NCBI RefSeq assembly: GCF_014639235.1
Contig: NZ_BMFU01000004.1
Span: 303,222-367,221 of the forward strand
DNA length: 64,000 nt
Origin: Paenibacillus silvae
GTDB taxonomy: Bacteria > Bacillota > Bacilli > Paenibacillales > Paenibacillaceae
Direction: 5' to 3'
Notes under the pieces: model-generated
Seen by the model: only the letters and a program-made list of their open reading frames with translations
Told to the model about the DNA's origin: nothing
Database searches by the model: none
Program-made: the position numbers and the translations under genes
Shown here: positions 1 through 9,058 of the stretch, in pieces
How the letters are laid out: each line of letters begins with the position of its first letter
How positions within the stretch are numbered: the first letter of the stretch is position 1

Positions 1-2
1 CA

Positions 3-1106
3 GCATCCGGGCAGTCAACACCCGCCGAACGGGAGGATCACAGCGCGAATGGATATCGCAACAGGCAGGTTGCTCTGATTCAGACGAAAGGCTGGAGCGG
101 CACCTCGGATGCGCTGCTGCGGTTTGCTGTACAAAACATGCTGCAGGATGTGCTGCCCGGGTCGGTGGCTCAAGTGCATAAGCAGCATATTGTTTGCATT
201 GTGCCTGCTGTTTCTGAAGATGAAGTAAGCGTATACAGGCTGGAAGCCGGGTTAAGCCAGATCGAGCAGTGGCTGAAATGTTCACTCCGGGCAGCGGTTG
301 GCAAGCCAGTTCATCGTTCCGATGAGCTGCACCACAGCTACCACACTGCTCTGACTGCTTTTCGCTATCGCGGGTTACTGGATGCCAAAGTGTGGCGGTA
401 TGAAGACATTCGTACACGGCAAGGCGGTAAAAGTGTTTTGACACATGAGGAGGAGACTTCTCTTGGTACACTACTGCTGGATCATAATCCGGTCAAACTG
501 ACAGCATGGATTCGTGAGCTGATGACAGGACTGATGCATGAGCCAAACGTGACGCCAGGATCATATGCAGCCTGTTTACATTCGGTTGTCATTGCAGGTC
601 ACCGCTGGCTGGCGCGAACGCTGCAGGCGATCGGGCGGGAGCATACAGCCCGGATTGAGCCGTGGACGCCTGAACCGGATAAAGATGCTGCAGCGCTGGG
701 AGATGAGCTCTTTCACCATCTGTATGAACTGATGCATGTGTATCACAGCCGTATGGGGCAAGGGCAGGCGGCGCATGTGCAGAAAGCGATTGGTTATATT
801 GAATCCTCACTGACTCAGGATGTTAGCTTGCAGCAGGTGGCAGGACGTGTTCATTTGCATCCGGGGCATCTTAGCGAGCTGTTCAAAAAAGAGATGGGCG
901 TAACGTTTGGCGATTTTGTCACCGATATGCGAATCAGACGGGCGATGGACATGCTCGCGGTGTCTCCGGCAAAAGTGAGTGAAGTGGCCGCGGTTAGCGG
1001 TTACGAGGATGTGAAGTATTTTAGCAGGCTGTTCAAAAAGCATACAGGCAAAACTCCCAGTGAATACCGGGAGCATGTACTTTTATACAAATCTTCGGGC
1101 ATCTAG
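3..1106 (+). CDS. Response regulator of YesN type, C-terminal part (gene cut by window start)
   Basis: The reading frame is open from base 3, so the gene begins upstream and its receiver domain is not visible. The visible part has a middle region like the degenerate GGDEF-like domain of YesN-type regulators (a VGKPVHRSDELHHSYHTAL stretch) and a C-terminal AraC-type double helix-turn-helix of about 100 residues ending in the usual YFSRLFKKHTGKTPSEYR signature. Such proteins are phosphorylated by a YesM-like membrane kinase and activate nearby sugar-transport genes. Two complete regulators of the same kind lie at 10.8 and 19.2 kb. The family is clear; the partner kinase and target are outside the window or unknown. 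Confidence 0.85.
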   Translation, partial: ASGQSTPAEREDHSANGYRNRQVALIQTKGWSGTSDALLRFAVQNMLQDVLPGSVAQVHKQHIVCIVPAVSEDEVSVYRLEAGLSQIEQWLKCSLRAAVGKPVHRSDELHHSYHTALTAFRYRGLLDAKVWRYEDIRTRQGGKSVLTHEEETSLGTLLLDHNPVKLTAWIRELMTGLMHEPNVTPGSYAACLHSVVIAGHRWLARTLQAIGREHTARIEPWTPEPDKDAAALGDELFHHLYELMHVYHSRMGQGQAAHVQKAIGYIESSLTQDVSLQQVAGRVHLHPGHLSELFKKEMGVTFGDFVTDMRIRRAMDMLAVSPAKVSEVAAVSGYEDVKYFSRLFKKHTGKTPSEYREHVLLYKSSGI

Positions 1107-1210
1107 AAGTTATAGCTGCCTGTGGGCCTGGTTCATGAGAAGAACGTATATGAGCAGGCCAGAAAATCAGACAAGCTGTGATTTATCTCAGGCTAGAGTC
1201 TGAAAAATAT

Positions 1211-1250
1211 AGCTCAAAAAAGCCATGTCCTGGGAAGGATTTTTTGAGCT
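1211..1250. terminator. Hairpin terminator between convergent genes
   Basis: An 11-bp perfect inverted repeat (AGCTCAAAAAA and TTTTTTGAGCT) surrounds an 18-base loop. The A-tract on one arm and T-tract on the other suit termination from both sides. It lies between the regulator ending at 1106 and the monooxygenase ending at 1386. The stem is AT-rich, so its strength is uncertain. The rest of the 279-base gap shows nothing recognisable. Confidence 0.5.
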
Positions 1251-1385
1251 ACCCTGTGGTATGAGCTGAACTATTTACACGTGAACGGAGAGGACAGAAA
1301 AAACCTGAAAAAGCGGAGCTAAAAGCTTTTTGTAAGATAGCCACATCGGAAGCATAAGCTTCGCCTTGGCTTATACAGGCGCCGA

Positions 1386-2525
1386 TTAACGAAAAGATTC
1401 ATAGCGTTGCTGGAAAGAAGACTCCATCTCGACCTGACGCGCCAGCTGCTGTTGCACTTTGGTGCCACGAATAGCCTGCAGCTGCTGCAGCGCTTCAAGT
1501 GATCTGAAATCTTCCTTTGCCATGTGAATGAGCAACTCGGAGAGCACATCTGCATCCTCAAGCGCCGCGTTTAAGCCGAAGGCACCTGTAGGGGTCATCG
1601 TATGGGCGGCATCTCCAAGGAGCACCACATGATCCGCTGCCCACTTAGGGCTATAGCTGCTTTCTACGGAGAGCAGTACAAAATCACTCCAGTTCCGGAT
1701 ATGCGCTGCGACGGAATCTGCAAGACACGGGAAGGCCGCAACGAGCTTACCCACGAAGGGGGCGAAGGGCTGCTCGCGCAGCTTGGCATAACCTGCCTCT
1801 GGAATATTCCATCCGATCTGAACATAACCGCCGTACTGCGAGAACAAAGCAAGCTGTTGTCCATCCATGCTGGCCATACGAACTGCGGGTTCCCAACCAG
1901 CGGGAGCGGGAATTCGGGCCCATAACAGATCGTAGCCATGCTTGCGAATTTCCGGCGCAAGGCCGGCATGTTTGCGTACCGCCGAATATCGGCCGTCTGC
2001 TCCAACAATGACGGATGCTCTGATGCTTGCCGGGACACCATTCTGGCGCACATTAATGCCTGCAATGCTGCCATTTTTGTCCCGAAGCAGTCCTGTCATC
2101 ACGGTATTAAATCGAATTTGATGCAGCGGGTTCAGCCCTTGCGTTTGAGCCATGATTGCTTCAAGCAGATGATCCTGAGGTACATGAATGCCAACATGAC
2201 GTTCCCCTTTACTCAGATCAGGATCAATCGTGTGCAGAATGTTCCCCTCTTCCCAATACTGGATTTGCTCCAGCGGCAGTGCACCAAGCTCTTGAATGTG
2301 CGTATACAGCCCATGTTTATTCAGAATGGCTTCACCATCTGTGTTCAGCAGTTCGCCGCGAAAAGACTTATGCAGATGCGGCTGACGCTCAATAAGTAAT
2401 GTAGAGATGCCCTGCTGATTAAGTAAATAGGACAATAACATGCCGCCAGGGCCTGCGCCCACGATGCAGACATCTGTATGACTGAGGTTATCTATTTCGG
2501 TCATTTTCATTGAATTCATATCCAT
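1386..2525 (-). CDS. FAD-dependent monooxygenase (PHBH/UbiH-type fold)
   Basis: This 379-residue protein has the three fingerprints of class A flavin monooxygenases: the dinucleotide-binding GAGPGG at residues 23-28, a DG motif (GADGRYSAVR) at 175-184, and GDAAHTMTP at 304-312, which binds the FAD ribityl chain. Such enzymes use NAD(P)H and O2 to hydroxylate aromatic or other small organic substrates in the cytoplasm; the substrate is not readable here. The gene is divergent from a MarR regulator at 2789, and a palindrome lies about 50 bases upstream of its start, so control by that regulator is likely. An AAGGGA ribosome site sits only 3 bases before the first ATG, so the second ATG (2519) may be the true start. 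Confidence 0.85.
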   Translation of the reverse strand: MDMNSMKMTEIDNLSHTDVCIVGAGPGGMLLSYLLNQQGISTLLIERQPHLHKSFRGELLNTDGEAILNKHGLYTHIQELGALPLEQIQYWEEGNILHTIDPDLSKGERHVGIHVPQDHLLEAIMAQTQGLNPLHQIRFNTVMTGLLRDKNGSIAGINVRQNGVPASIRASVIVGADGRYSAVRKHAGLAPEIRKHGYDLLWARIPAPAGWEPAVRMASMDGQQLALFSQYGGYVQIGWNIPEAGYAKLREQPFAPFVGKLVAAFPCLADSVAAHIRNWSDFVLLSVESSYSPKWAADHVVLLGDAAHTMTPTGAFGLNAALEDADVLSELLIHMAKEDFRSLEALQQLQAIRGTKVQQQLARQVEMESSFQQRYESFR

Positions 2526-2575
2526 TATTCCCTTACGTTATATTGATGAATCTCATTTACTTTATGATAACAAAT

Positions 2576-2610
2576 TTACTTAAATTATTAAGTAACTAAA
2601 AGTAACTAAA
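2576..2610. promoter_or_regulatory. Candidate MarR operator: perfect palindrome plus tandem repeat
   Basis: Bases 2576-2595 form TTACTTAA-ATTA-TTAAGTAA, an 8+8 bp perfect inverted repeat with a 4-base spacer. It overlaps a 10-bp tandem repeat, AGTAACTAAA, at 2591-2600 and 2601-2610, which supplies further half-sites. The site is 50-85 bases upstream of the monooxygenase start and about 180 bases from the MarR start. MarR dimers bind palindromes of this size, so it is the obvious operator for the divergent pair. Binding is inferred. Confidence 0.6.
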
Positions 2611-2788
2611 AAGATATACGTTATTATATACAAACTACTCATCATATACAATAGGCTGCCTCATATTTTTATTCATATGTACCCAGGGACACAGGCTGCT
2701 TCAGCCCCTTCTGTTTTTTTCGCAACCAAATGTGTGTAAATATGTTACAATAAACGGTAGGTTATGATGAAAGGCAGGAGGAACGGAT

Positions 2789-3271
2789 ATGAGCCCGAAT
2801 ACGGAGCGAAACTCGCAATTGGCAAACGTGGATCAATTGTTGGAGGCCTTCTTCAGATATAAAAACAAAGTATTGGATCAACAGCAAAAGTCGGAAACCA
2901 ACTGTAAGATGAATCCAACGAAGAGTCATATATTAGGCATGATTTTACGTGAACAGCGCTGTATGGCAGTTGATGTTGCACGTCAGCTCAGTCTGTCCTC
3001 CGGGGCGACAACGATCGTTTTGAACCAGCTCGAAAGTGATAACCTGATTCAACGCGTTCGGAGCGAGGAAGATCGTAGAATTGTCTGGCTTTCCTTGACG
3101 GAAGAAGGAGAGCAGTTAGCCAGAACGCTGAATGCCAACCGAGGTCGTATGACATGGGAATTGTTACAAGCGCTTACGGAGGAAGAACAGCAATTAATGC
3201 TCGGTATGCTCAAAAAGATCGAGATGAAGCTGCTGGAGAAAATGAAGTTGTTAGAACAGACCTATCGTTAA
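2789..3271 (+). CDS. MarR-family transcriptional regulator
   Basis: This 160-residue protein has the winged helix-turn-helix of MarR regulators. The recognition region is around AVDVARQLSLSSGATTIVLN, followed by the wing with the family's conserved SEEDRRIVWLSLTEEG-like DxR signature. The C-terminus is helical and probably makes the dimer interface. The start ATG has a GGAGG site (2777-2781) seven bases upstream. The gene is divergent from a flavin monooxygenase with a palindromic site between them, an arrangement in which MarR proteins usually repress the enzyme until a small aromatic or oxidising ligand is bound. The ligand is unknown. Confidence 0.85.
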   Translation: MSPNTERNSQLANVDQLLEAFFRYKNKVLDQQQKSETNCKMNPTKSHILGMILREQRCMAVDVARQLSLSSGATTIVLNQLESDNLIQRVRSEEDRRIVWLSLTEEGEQLARTLNANRGRMTWELLQALTEEEQQLMLGMLKKIEMKLLEKMKLLEQTYR

Positions 3272-3292
3272 TAATAAAATATGAACTTGAAG

Positions 3293-3352
3293 ACGTCAGT
3301 CCTCATGCGTTCGTCCCGAAATACGGGTATGAATCGTGAAGACTGGCGTTTT
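3293..3352 (+). terminator. Branched hairpin terminator after the MarR gene
   Basis: ACGTCAGTC (3293-3301) pairs with GACTGGCGT (3341-3349) with one G-T wobble, and an inner CCCG/CGGG pair (3315-3318 and 3324-3327) branches from the loop. A run of four T follows. It lies between the MarR gene and the convergent small gene ending at 3404. Confidence 0.5.
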
Positions 3353-3403
3353 GCGCATTTCTTCTCAAGCTTGACGTATTTCTTTTGAATTGGAGCGGAG
3401 GGA

Positions 3404-3703
3404 CTAAAGATGAAAACGGAATATATGCTCATTCAAACCTTCCTGCTTCAAAATTTCCTTCTGCCTTCTTCCCATCAGATCAAAATGAGGGAAGGGCTGT
3501 CTTCGATGAATGTAGTGCGGGTCCAGACTGTGTTCCCGGCACCACTGCTCCAGACGGTCCAAATCTGCACAGCCGACCTTGGTAACACTTGTAATTCCGG
3601 GAAATCGTGAATCAAGCCAGTAATGAGTCAGATAAGCGATTTCGCCGCGAGCGACCTGCTCTTTCCATGCGGCCAGTTCTTGTCGTTTAATTCCAAAAGC
3701 CAT
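3404..3703 (-). CDS. Small conserved protein, possibly YneQ-like
   Basis: This 99-residue protein begins MAFGIKRQELAAWKEQV and contains ARGEIAYLTHYWLDSRFPG, then a cysteine- and charge-rich middle and a PHFDLMG stretch. It recalls the small Bacillus protein YneQ from memory, but I cannot confirm the match. No transmembrane segment, signal peptide or known catalytic motif is visible, so it is probably a soluble cytoplasmic protein. It is transcribed alone, convergent with the MarR gene and divergent from nhaK. Its coding character (conserved-looking start, well-used codons, no overlapping gene) makes it likely to be real. Function unknown. Confidence 0.65.
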   Translation of the reverse strand: MAFGIKRQELAAWKEQVARGEIAYLTHYWLDSRFPGITSVTKVGCADLDRLEQWCREHSLDPHYIHRRQPFPHFDLMGRRQKEILKQEGLNEHIFRFHL

Positions 3704-3911
3704 CGTTGAACGATCCTTTCCAGCGGGGTATGGTCCTATACATATTGTACATCTTATAGATATCTATAATCAAAATGGATTGCATGAACGAGTAGGAAAG
3801 CGATTGGAATGGGTAAAGGAATATGAAAACTTTGTTATAAGCGTCTTTGATTTTGTTAAAATGAGGACATTATGATGTTTGCTAACTTTAGCAGTGGAAA
3901 GGGTTGTCATC

Positions 3912-5945
3912 ATGGAACTATTTATTGCTGTGCTTGTCCTGCTGGTACTGATCGGTTTGTCGAATGTATTAAACCGGTTTGTGCCTTTTATTCCCGTTCC
4001 GCTCATTCAGATTGCACTTGGTGTAGCTGCAGCGCTGCTGCCTGCAGGTGTTCATTTACCGCTTAATCCCGAATTGTTTTTTGTACTTTTTATTGCGCCA
4101 TTGTTATATAACGATGGGAAAAGAACACCACGAAACGAACTGTGGAACCTGCGCGCACCGATTCTGCTGCTTGCTCTTGGGCTGGTGTTCGTCACAGTTG
4201 CTGTAGCCGGGTATATAATTCACTGGCTAATTCCGTCCATCCCGCTTCCAGCGGCATTTGCCCTTGCAGCCATTTTGTCTCCGACCGATGCTGTAGCTGT
4301 GGGAGCTATGGCGGGACGTGTACATTTGCCAAAAAGCATACATAGACTTCTTGAGGGCGAAGCGCTGATGAATGATGCGTCCGGTCTGGTTGCGTTTAAA
4401 TTTGCGATCGCTGCAACGGTTACCGGTGTTTTTTCACTCGCTCAAGCAACAGTCAGTTTTATCCTGATTGCAGCTGGAGGTCTGCTTGCGGGTGCTCTGA
4501 TGTCCTTTCTGTTGATCCGGCTCGGGGTATGGATTCGCAGATTGGGCATGGAGGATGTAACCATTCATATGCTGCTGCAAATTTTGACTCCGTTTGTCAT
4601 TTACCTGGTAAGTGAGGAGATCGGGGTTTCCGGCATTTTGGCGGTCGTTGCAGGGGGCATCATTCATGCCATTGAACGGGATCGGGCAGAATCGGTGCAG
4701 CTCAAGATGCAGGTCGTGTCGGCAAGCACATGGTCGGTTATTTTATTTATTTTGAATGGTCTTGTATTTATGATTCTGGGTGTACAGATCCCGGATGTGT
4801 TAAATACGATCTTTGTCAACGTGTCATTTAACAATTTCGAAGTGTTAGGTTACGTGGTGCTCATTTTCCTGCTTCTTGTTCTGCTGCGTTTCCTGTGGAT
4901 TTATCTGTTCTGGCAGGGAAATGAATGGCTGCGGAGCACCAGGAAGTCACCTATCGGCAAACCACGCTTTAAAGAGATTATAATTCTCTCCCTTTCTGGT
5001 GTAAGAGGAGCGGTAACACTTGCAGGTGCATTTTCAATTCCTTATGTTCTACAGGACGGGTCACCGTTTCCCGAGCGGGATTTGATTATTTTCCTGGCGG
5101 CCGGTGTCATCCTGGTATCTCTGATCGCGGCCAGTGTGCTGCTGCCTGTGTTAGCAAGGGAGGAAGGAAAGACTTCGGATGAGCATACACCGCAGAAGTC
5201 TGAACGCAAAGCACAAGACATTATGCTGAATGCAGCCATTCGAGCGGTCAAATCCGAGATGAATGATGAAAATAAAGCCGCTGCCCTGACCGTCGTATCG
5301 GACTTGTCCAAATACATTAAACAGGCGGCCGGACAGTATACTGCAGATTCACGCAAAGCGATGCAGAAACAGGAAACAGTAATGAATCTGGTCGCCACAC
5401 GAGCGGAGCGCAAGGAGATTGAAGCGATGATGGACGAGAATGCTCTGGGACCCGAAGCCGCCTTCAAATGTGATACCTGGTTGGATCGCAAGGAGATGAT
5501 GCTTTCCAATCGGGCCAACACGCAACTTCTGGCTTCACTGCACGAGGTCGGGCGTATGCTGGGTCAACTGTTCGCCAGTCGTAATCATAAGCAGGCTCAG
5601 CCCTTTATGCTGGAAAATGCAGAGCTGTTTCGCAAGGTGAAGCTGCGCACGTCCCAGGCTGCCATTAAAGCTGTACGGGCACAGATGAATGACACGAATC
5701 GTACGGCTGCGCTCTCTGTCATTGCCAAATATGAACGGGTCATGGCCAGGCTGCGAGCCTGGAACCAGGATAAGGCTGAAGATCCATTCAATCAGGAAAA
5801 GCTTGAGCTTCAGATGGTAGCCATTCAGGAACAGCGGAATACCGTTCAGCAATTATATGAGAACGGAGAGATTACCCGGGATGTAGCAGCCAAACTGCGT
5901 CGTTACATCAATGACGTGGAGGCGACTGTGCTGAAAAATGATTAA
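3912..5945 (+). CDS. nhaK: CPA1-family Na+/H+ antiporter NhaK
   Basis: The protein of 677 residues closely resembles B. subtilis NhaK (YvgP): about 12 membrane segments in residues 1-420, including ELFFVLFIAPLLYNDGKRT, the conserved SPTDAVAVGAM and GEALMNDASGLVAF stretches with the ion-binding acidic residues, and GVRGAVTLAGAFSIPY in a late helix. A charged cytoplasmic tail of about 230 residues follows. It exchanges internal Na+, K+ or Li+ for protons, helping pH and salt balance. The frame is open upstream to a TTG at 3879, but ATG 3912 follows GGAAAGGG (3896-3903) at good spacing and matches the family start (MELFIAVLVLLVLIGL). It appears to be a single-gene unit. Confidence 0.9.
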   Translation: MELFIAVLVLLVLIGLSNVLNRFVPFIPVPLIQIALGVAAALLPAGVHLPLNPELFFVLFIAPLLYNDGKRTPRNELWNLRAPILLLALGLVFVTVAVAGYIIHWLIPSIPLPAAFALAAILSPTDAVAVGAMAGRVHLPKSIHRLLEGEALMNDASGLVAFKFAIAATVTGVFSLAQATVSFILIAAGGLLAGALMSFLLIRLGVWIRRLGMEDVTIHMLLQILTPFVIYLVSEEIGVSGILAVVAGGIIHAIERDRAESVQLKMQVVSASTWSVILFILNGLVFMILGVQIPDVLNTIFVNVSFNNFEVLGYVVLIFLLLVLLRFLWIYLFWQGNEWLRSTRKSPIGKPRFKEIIILSLSGVRGAVTLAGAFSIPYVLQDGSPFPERDLIIFLAAGVILVSLIAASVLLPVLAREEGKTSDEHTPQKSERKAQDIMLNAAIRAVKSEMNDENKAAALTVVSDLSKYIKQAAGQYTADSRKAMQKQETVMNLVATRAERKEIEAMMDENALGPEAAFKCDTWLDRKEMMLSNRANTQLLASLHEVGRMLGQLFASRNHKQAQPFMLENAELFRKVKLRTSQAAIKAVRAQMNDTNRTAALSVIAKYERVMARLRAWNQDKAEDPFNQEKLELQMVAIQEQRNTVQQLYENGEITRDVAAKLRRYINDVEATVLKND

Positions 5946-5993
5946 TGAAGATGATTCATGAGTTTCCTACAATCGGGTAATGCTAACAGAGGA

Positions 5994-6036
5994 TTGCAGT
6001 TTAAAGTATGGAGTTAAGTTTGCAGTTTAAAGTATG
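5994..6036 (+). repeat. 17-bp direct repeat in the leader of the deacetylase gene
   Basis: TTGCAGTTTAAAGTATG occurs at 5994-6010 and again at 6020-6036, a 26-base period. A shorter GAAGTATGA echo follows at 6042-6050. The repeat lies 37 bases upstream of the deacetylase start, in or near its promoter or untranslated leader. It may be paired regulator half-sites or a local duplication. Confidence 0.75.
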
Positions 6037-6072
6037 ACGAATGAAGTATGAACATCAAAGTGAGGATACGAC

Positions 6073-6855
6073 ATGAACCTGAAAGCAGCTCGATTTGTCG
6101 CATTGTTCATGCTGGCTATGGTGTTGCTGACCAGTTCAGCGTATGCCAAGCCGGTGCAGAAGAATCGCCAGTATTATGAAGAGCGGGGAGAGATCGTGTG
6201 GGAAGTTCCTACACATGACAAACTGATCGCCCTGACATTTGATGACGGACCAGACCCCGTCCAGACACCCCAGATTTTAGCTTTACTGAAGCAGTATGAT
6301 GCGAAGGCGACCTTTTTTGTGCTTGGCAAATGGGCAGAGAAGTACCCTGACATCGTTCGGCAGGAGCAGCTTCAAGGGCATGAGATCGCGAATCATACGT
6401 ATGCTCATACGTATGCCGTGCGCTCAACAGCAATAGGTAAATATTTGAAAGACATGGGGGCGGCGGAGGCCTCCATCGTTAATGCAGGAGCGCAGCGTCC
6501 GTTATTGTTCAGGCCCCCCGGCGGTTACTACAATGATATGGTGATTCAGGCGGCCAAGCAAAAGGGATATACCATTATTTTGTGGTCCTGGCACCAGGAT
6601 ACACGAGACTGGGCTTTGCCTGGCGTATCAGCGATTACGAAAAAAGTGCTGAACAACGCACGGAATGGGGATATCGTGTTATTCCATGATAAGGTTGATG
6701 GCAGGTCGCAGACCATCGAATCCTTGCGGAAGATTTTGCCCATATTGAAGGAACGAGGATATGAATTCGTAACGGTGTCCGAGCTTCTTGCTGTCAAGGC
6801 TCGCGAAGCCGCCAAGGAGGGAGTTTCATCCTCATCACCGCGAAAGCATCCATAA
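6073..6855 (+). CDS. Secreted polysaccharide deacetylase (NodB domain)
   Basis: The 260-residue protein starts with a signal peptide (cleavage likely after AYA, residue 25), followed by a NodB homology domain. Visible motifs are TFDDGPD (55-61, general base and metal aspartates), H108 and H112 of the metal-binding HxxxH, RPPGG (147-151), WSWHQDTRDW (171-180) and LFHD (203-206). Enzymes of this carbohydrate esterase family 4 fold remove N-acetyl groups from peptidoglycan, chitin oligomers or related polymers outside the membrane. All catalytic positions look intact. The substrate cannot be read; a cell-wall role is the usual one in Bacilli. It is preceded by a tandem leader repeat and followed by a hairpin terminator. 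Confidence 0.88.
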   Translation: MNLKAARFVALFMLAMVLLTSSAYAKPVQKNRQYYEERGEIVWEVPTHDKLIALTFDDGPDPVQTPQILALLKQYDAKATFFVLGKWAEKYPDIVRQEQLQGHEIANHTYAHTYAVRSTAIGKYLKDMGAAEASIVNAGAQRPLLFRPPGGYYNDMVIQAAKQKGYTIILWSWHQDTRDWALPGVSAITKKVLNNARNGDIVLFHDKVDGRSQTIESLRKILPILKERGYEFVTVSELLAVKAREAAKEGVSSSSPRKHP

Positions 6856-6937
6856 TCTCTGCTAACCAATCGATCCATCCTGCTTCGGACAGAAACTGAA
6901 GCACGTGCGCATATGGAATGCTGTTATATCTGTTCAA

Positions 6938-6982
6938 GCCGCAGTCCCTGATCGTATCATGGGGCCTGCGGTCTTTTGTTTT
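6938..6982 (+). terminator. Intrinsic terminator after the deacetylase gene
   Basis: GCCGCAG (6938-6944) pairs with CTGCGGT (6966-6972) across a 21-base loop and is followed by CTTTTGTTTT. It separates the deacetylase gene from ywbE. Confidence 0.6.
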
Positions 6983-7049
6983 GCAGTCCAAACGTCTACA
7001 ATAGATAGAGCTGAACCGCTGCTGATACTTCAATAAAGAAGGTGAATAT

Positions 7050-7262
7050 ATGAATGGACAAAAAAGAGCAGACATCAAACCGGGTCTGGAGGTTGATATC
7101 GTACTCAAGCAGGATCAGGCCTCCGGTAAACTAACGAGAGGTATTGTCAAAGATCTGTTAACCAAATCTCCTTCACATCCGCACGGCATTAAAGTGAGAT
7201 TAACGAGCGGACAAGTTGGGCGCGTGAAACAAGTAATTTCAACGAACGATGCCAATGAATAA
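7050..7262 (+). CDS. ywbE: YwbE family protein
   Basis: This 70-residue protein fits the YwbE family (DUF2196) over its whole length: it begins MNGQKRADIKPG, and has VLKQDQASGKLTRGIVKD, a SPSHPHGIKVRL core and GQVGRVKQV. The family is small, soluble and of unknown function; the all-beta pattern and GxVGRV element suggest an RNA- or protein-binding fold, but this is inference. An AAGGTG ribosome site precedes the ATG. It is a one-gene unit between the deacetylase terminator and a convergent permease gene; the 56-base gap to that gene holds no clear terminator. Confidence 0.85.
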   Translation: MNGQKRADIKPGLEVDIVLKQDQASGKLTRGIVKDLLTKSPSHPHGIKVRLTSGQVGRVKQVISTNDANE

Positions 7263-7318
7263 ACAAGGCAGGTTACACACTATATCAGAGGTGATCTCGC
7301 TCAATCATACATTACGTT

Positions 7319-8740
7319 TTAGATAAGAAAAATCCCGACAATTGTTGTTACGGTTAGTCCGATTATGACCGGCTTCAGATTACGCCGTGCCAGCTCAAAC
7401 GGGCTTACCCCGCAGATCGCGGCAGCTGGAATTAATGCCCATGGTATTAACGTGCCACCGCCAACCCAGATGGCTGCGATCTGACCCAAGGCGGTAAGCA
7501 TCGGTGCTGAATCTGCTGAGCCGGCAAACATGGTAGCAATCGAGCCAACAAGCGAAATTCCCGAAAATCCTGAACCGTCCATACCGGTTACAGCGCCGGT
7601 AACGGTCATCGTAATCGCCCCCACAGTGCCGTTCATTGGCACAATACCCGCAAGCGCAACGCCAAGATCATTAACGATCCCGTGTGAGCCTTCAGGAAGA
7701 GGATTAGCAAATAATTCGGTAATTGCTGCGTCTCCAAGATAAAAAAATGCAGCAATCGGAATGACCGGACCGAATACTTTGAAGCCAAACTGGAAGCCTT
7801 CAATGAGATAATGGGTCGTTTCCTCTGATCCGTTATAACGATGCGCTGCCATCGAAACGGCGATCAGAATGACCACGGCGGTTCCACCAATTAAGGCGGT
7901 TGCATCTCCTCCCTGCAGGCTTAACACAAACATCAATACAACATCAAGTGCGAATAACAACGGTACAATAAGTGCAAATGCTTTTCTAAGATGAAGGGGC
8001 ATCGTATGCACTTCGATAGATGAATGACTTTCTGGTGCTACAGGAAGCTCTGTTGACGGTTGCTCTAACTTGACCGTTTGCTGTTGAGCGTTGCTGGATT
8101 TCATCTCTTTGCGAAGCATCCAGAAGGCAGTCAGTGTAGATACTGTGCCCATGACAAGCACAAGAGGCACGCTGGCAGCCATCACGGACGCTACGGGAAG
8201 ACCGGCTGCATCTGCTGTAAGCTTTGGAGCACCTTGAATGATGTAATCGCCTGACAGAGCAATGCCATGACCAAACAGGTTCATAGCGATAGCAGCTCCA
8301 ATGGGAGGCAGTCCAACCCGTACGGCTGCTGGCAGGAGCACTGCACCGACCAGTGCAACAGCTGGAGAGGGCCAGAAAAATAAAGATACGACCATCATAA
8401 TCAGCCCGATACTCCAATAGGCTGCCTGAGGAGTTCGAATAAAACGGGTAAGGGGTCTCACCATGACTTCATTGATGCCTGTTCTAATCAGCACACGACT
8501 CATTGCAACGATAATTGAAATGATAAAGATGGTGCTTAACAATTCCTTGGCAGCGTAGATGAAACTGTTAAAAATGCCGGCGACCGAGCCGCTTAACGTT
8601 TCTGCTGCCAGCAGTCCGATCGTCATAATGCCGGCGACACAGATGATGGTTGTATCTTTGCGCCGAACCATAACGGCGATAATGAGGACAATAAATGCCA
8701 AATAAACATAGTGCAGCGGAACAAGTTGAATATTCATCAT
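7319..8740 (-). CDS. Multi-pass membrane permease, IT-superfamily type
   Basis: The 473-residue protein is almost wholly hydrophobic, with roughly 11-12 membrane helices and a hydrophilic loop near residues 205-250. Two similar halves each hold a re-entrant-like glycine-rich stretch (PSPAVALVGAVLLPAAVRVG and GIVPMNGTVGAITMTVTGAV), typical of the ion transporter superfamily that includes GntP, CitM and ArsB/NhaD carriers. It probably moves an organic anion or Na+/H+, but the substrate cannot be assigned. The frame extends upstream to 8809, but ATG 8740 has GGGAGG eight bases before it and begins the first membrane helix, so I use that start. It is a single-gene unit divergent from the kinase at 9059. 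Confidence 0.7.
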   Translation of the reverse strand: MMNIQLVPLHYVYLAFIVLIIAVMVRRKDTTIICVAGIMTIGLLAAETLSGSVAGIFNSFIYAAKELLSTIFIISIIVAMSRVLIRTGINEVMVRPLTRFIRTPQAAYWSIGLIMMVVSLFFWPSPAVALVGAVLLPAAVRVGLPPIGAAIAMNLFGHGIALSGDYIIQGAPKLTADAAGLPVASVMAASVPLVLVMGTVSTLTAFWMLRKEMKSSNAQQQTVKLEQPSTELPVAPESHSSIEVHTMPLHLRKAFALIVPLLFALDVVLMFVLSLQGGDATALIGGTAVVILIAVSMAAHRYNGSEETTHYLIEGFQFGFKVFGPVIPIAAFFYLGDAAITELFANPLPEGSHGIVNDLGVALAGIVPMNGTVGAITMTVTGAVTGMDGSGFSGISLVGSIATMFAGSADSAPMLTALGQIAAIWVGGGTLIPWALIPAAAICGVSPFELARRNLKPVIIGLTVTTIVGIFLI

Positions 8741-9058
8741 GATGACAACCTCCCTGCATATCCCTACTCCCTGGTCACTTATCCCGGGAGAGTGATATAT
8801 CCTATGCATGTCAGGCCTGGGTGTTCAAGCAGGATTTTTTTTACATTCAGAGAATTATGTAGGAGTGAAACGAAGCGTACACATGGGATGCACCGGAGAA
8901 TACAAGTCACGAGAACACATATCCGGGGGTCACCGAACCTGATAGACAACGTCGAACACAGGTGATTACAATATACATGCTATCTTGAGGGAGAAATTAG
9001 AAACTACAGATCAAATCAGAATAAATCAGATTATCCTGAATCAAAAGGACGGTAATCC
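8741..9058. other. Divergent intergenic region, 318 bases
   Basis: This gap separates the permease gene (minus) from the kinase gene (plus). It carries the permease ribosome site (GGGAGG on the minus strand), the kinase ribosome site AAAGGACGG (9045-9053), and a short direct repeat AAATCAGA at 9013-9020 and 9023-9030. I see no convincing promoter, operator or small gene. Confidence 0.5.
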
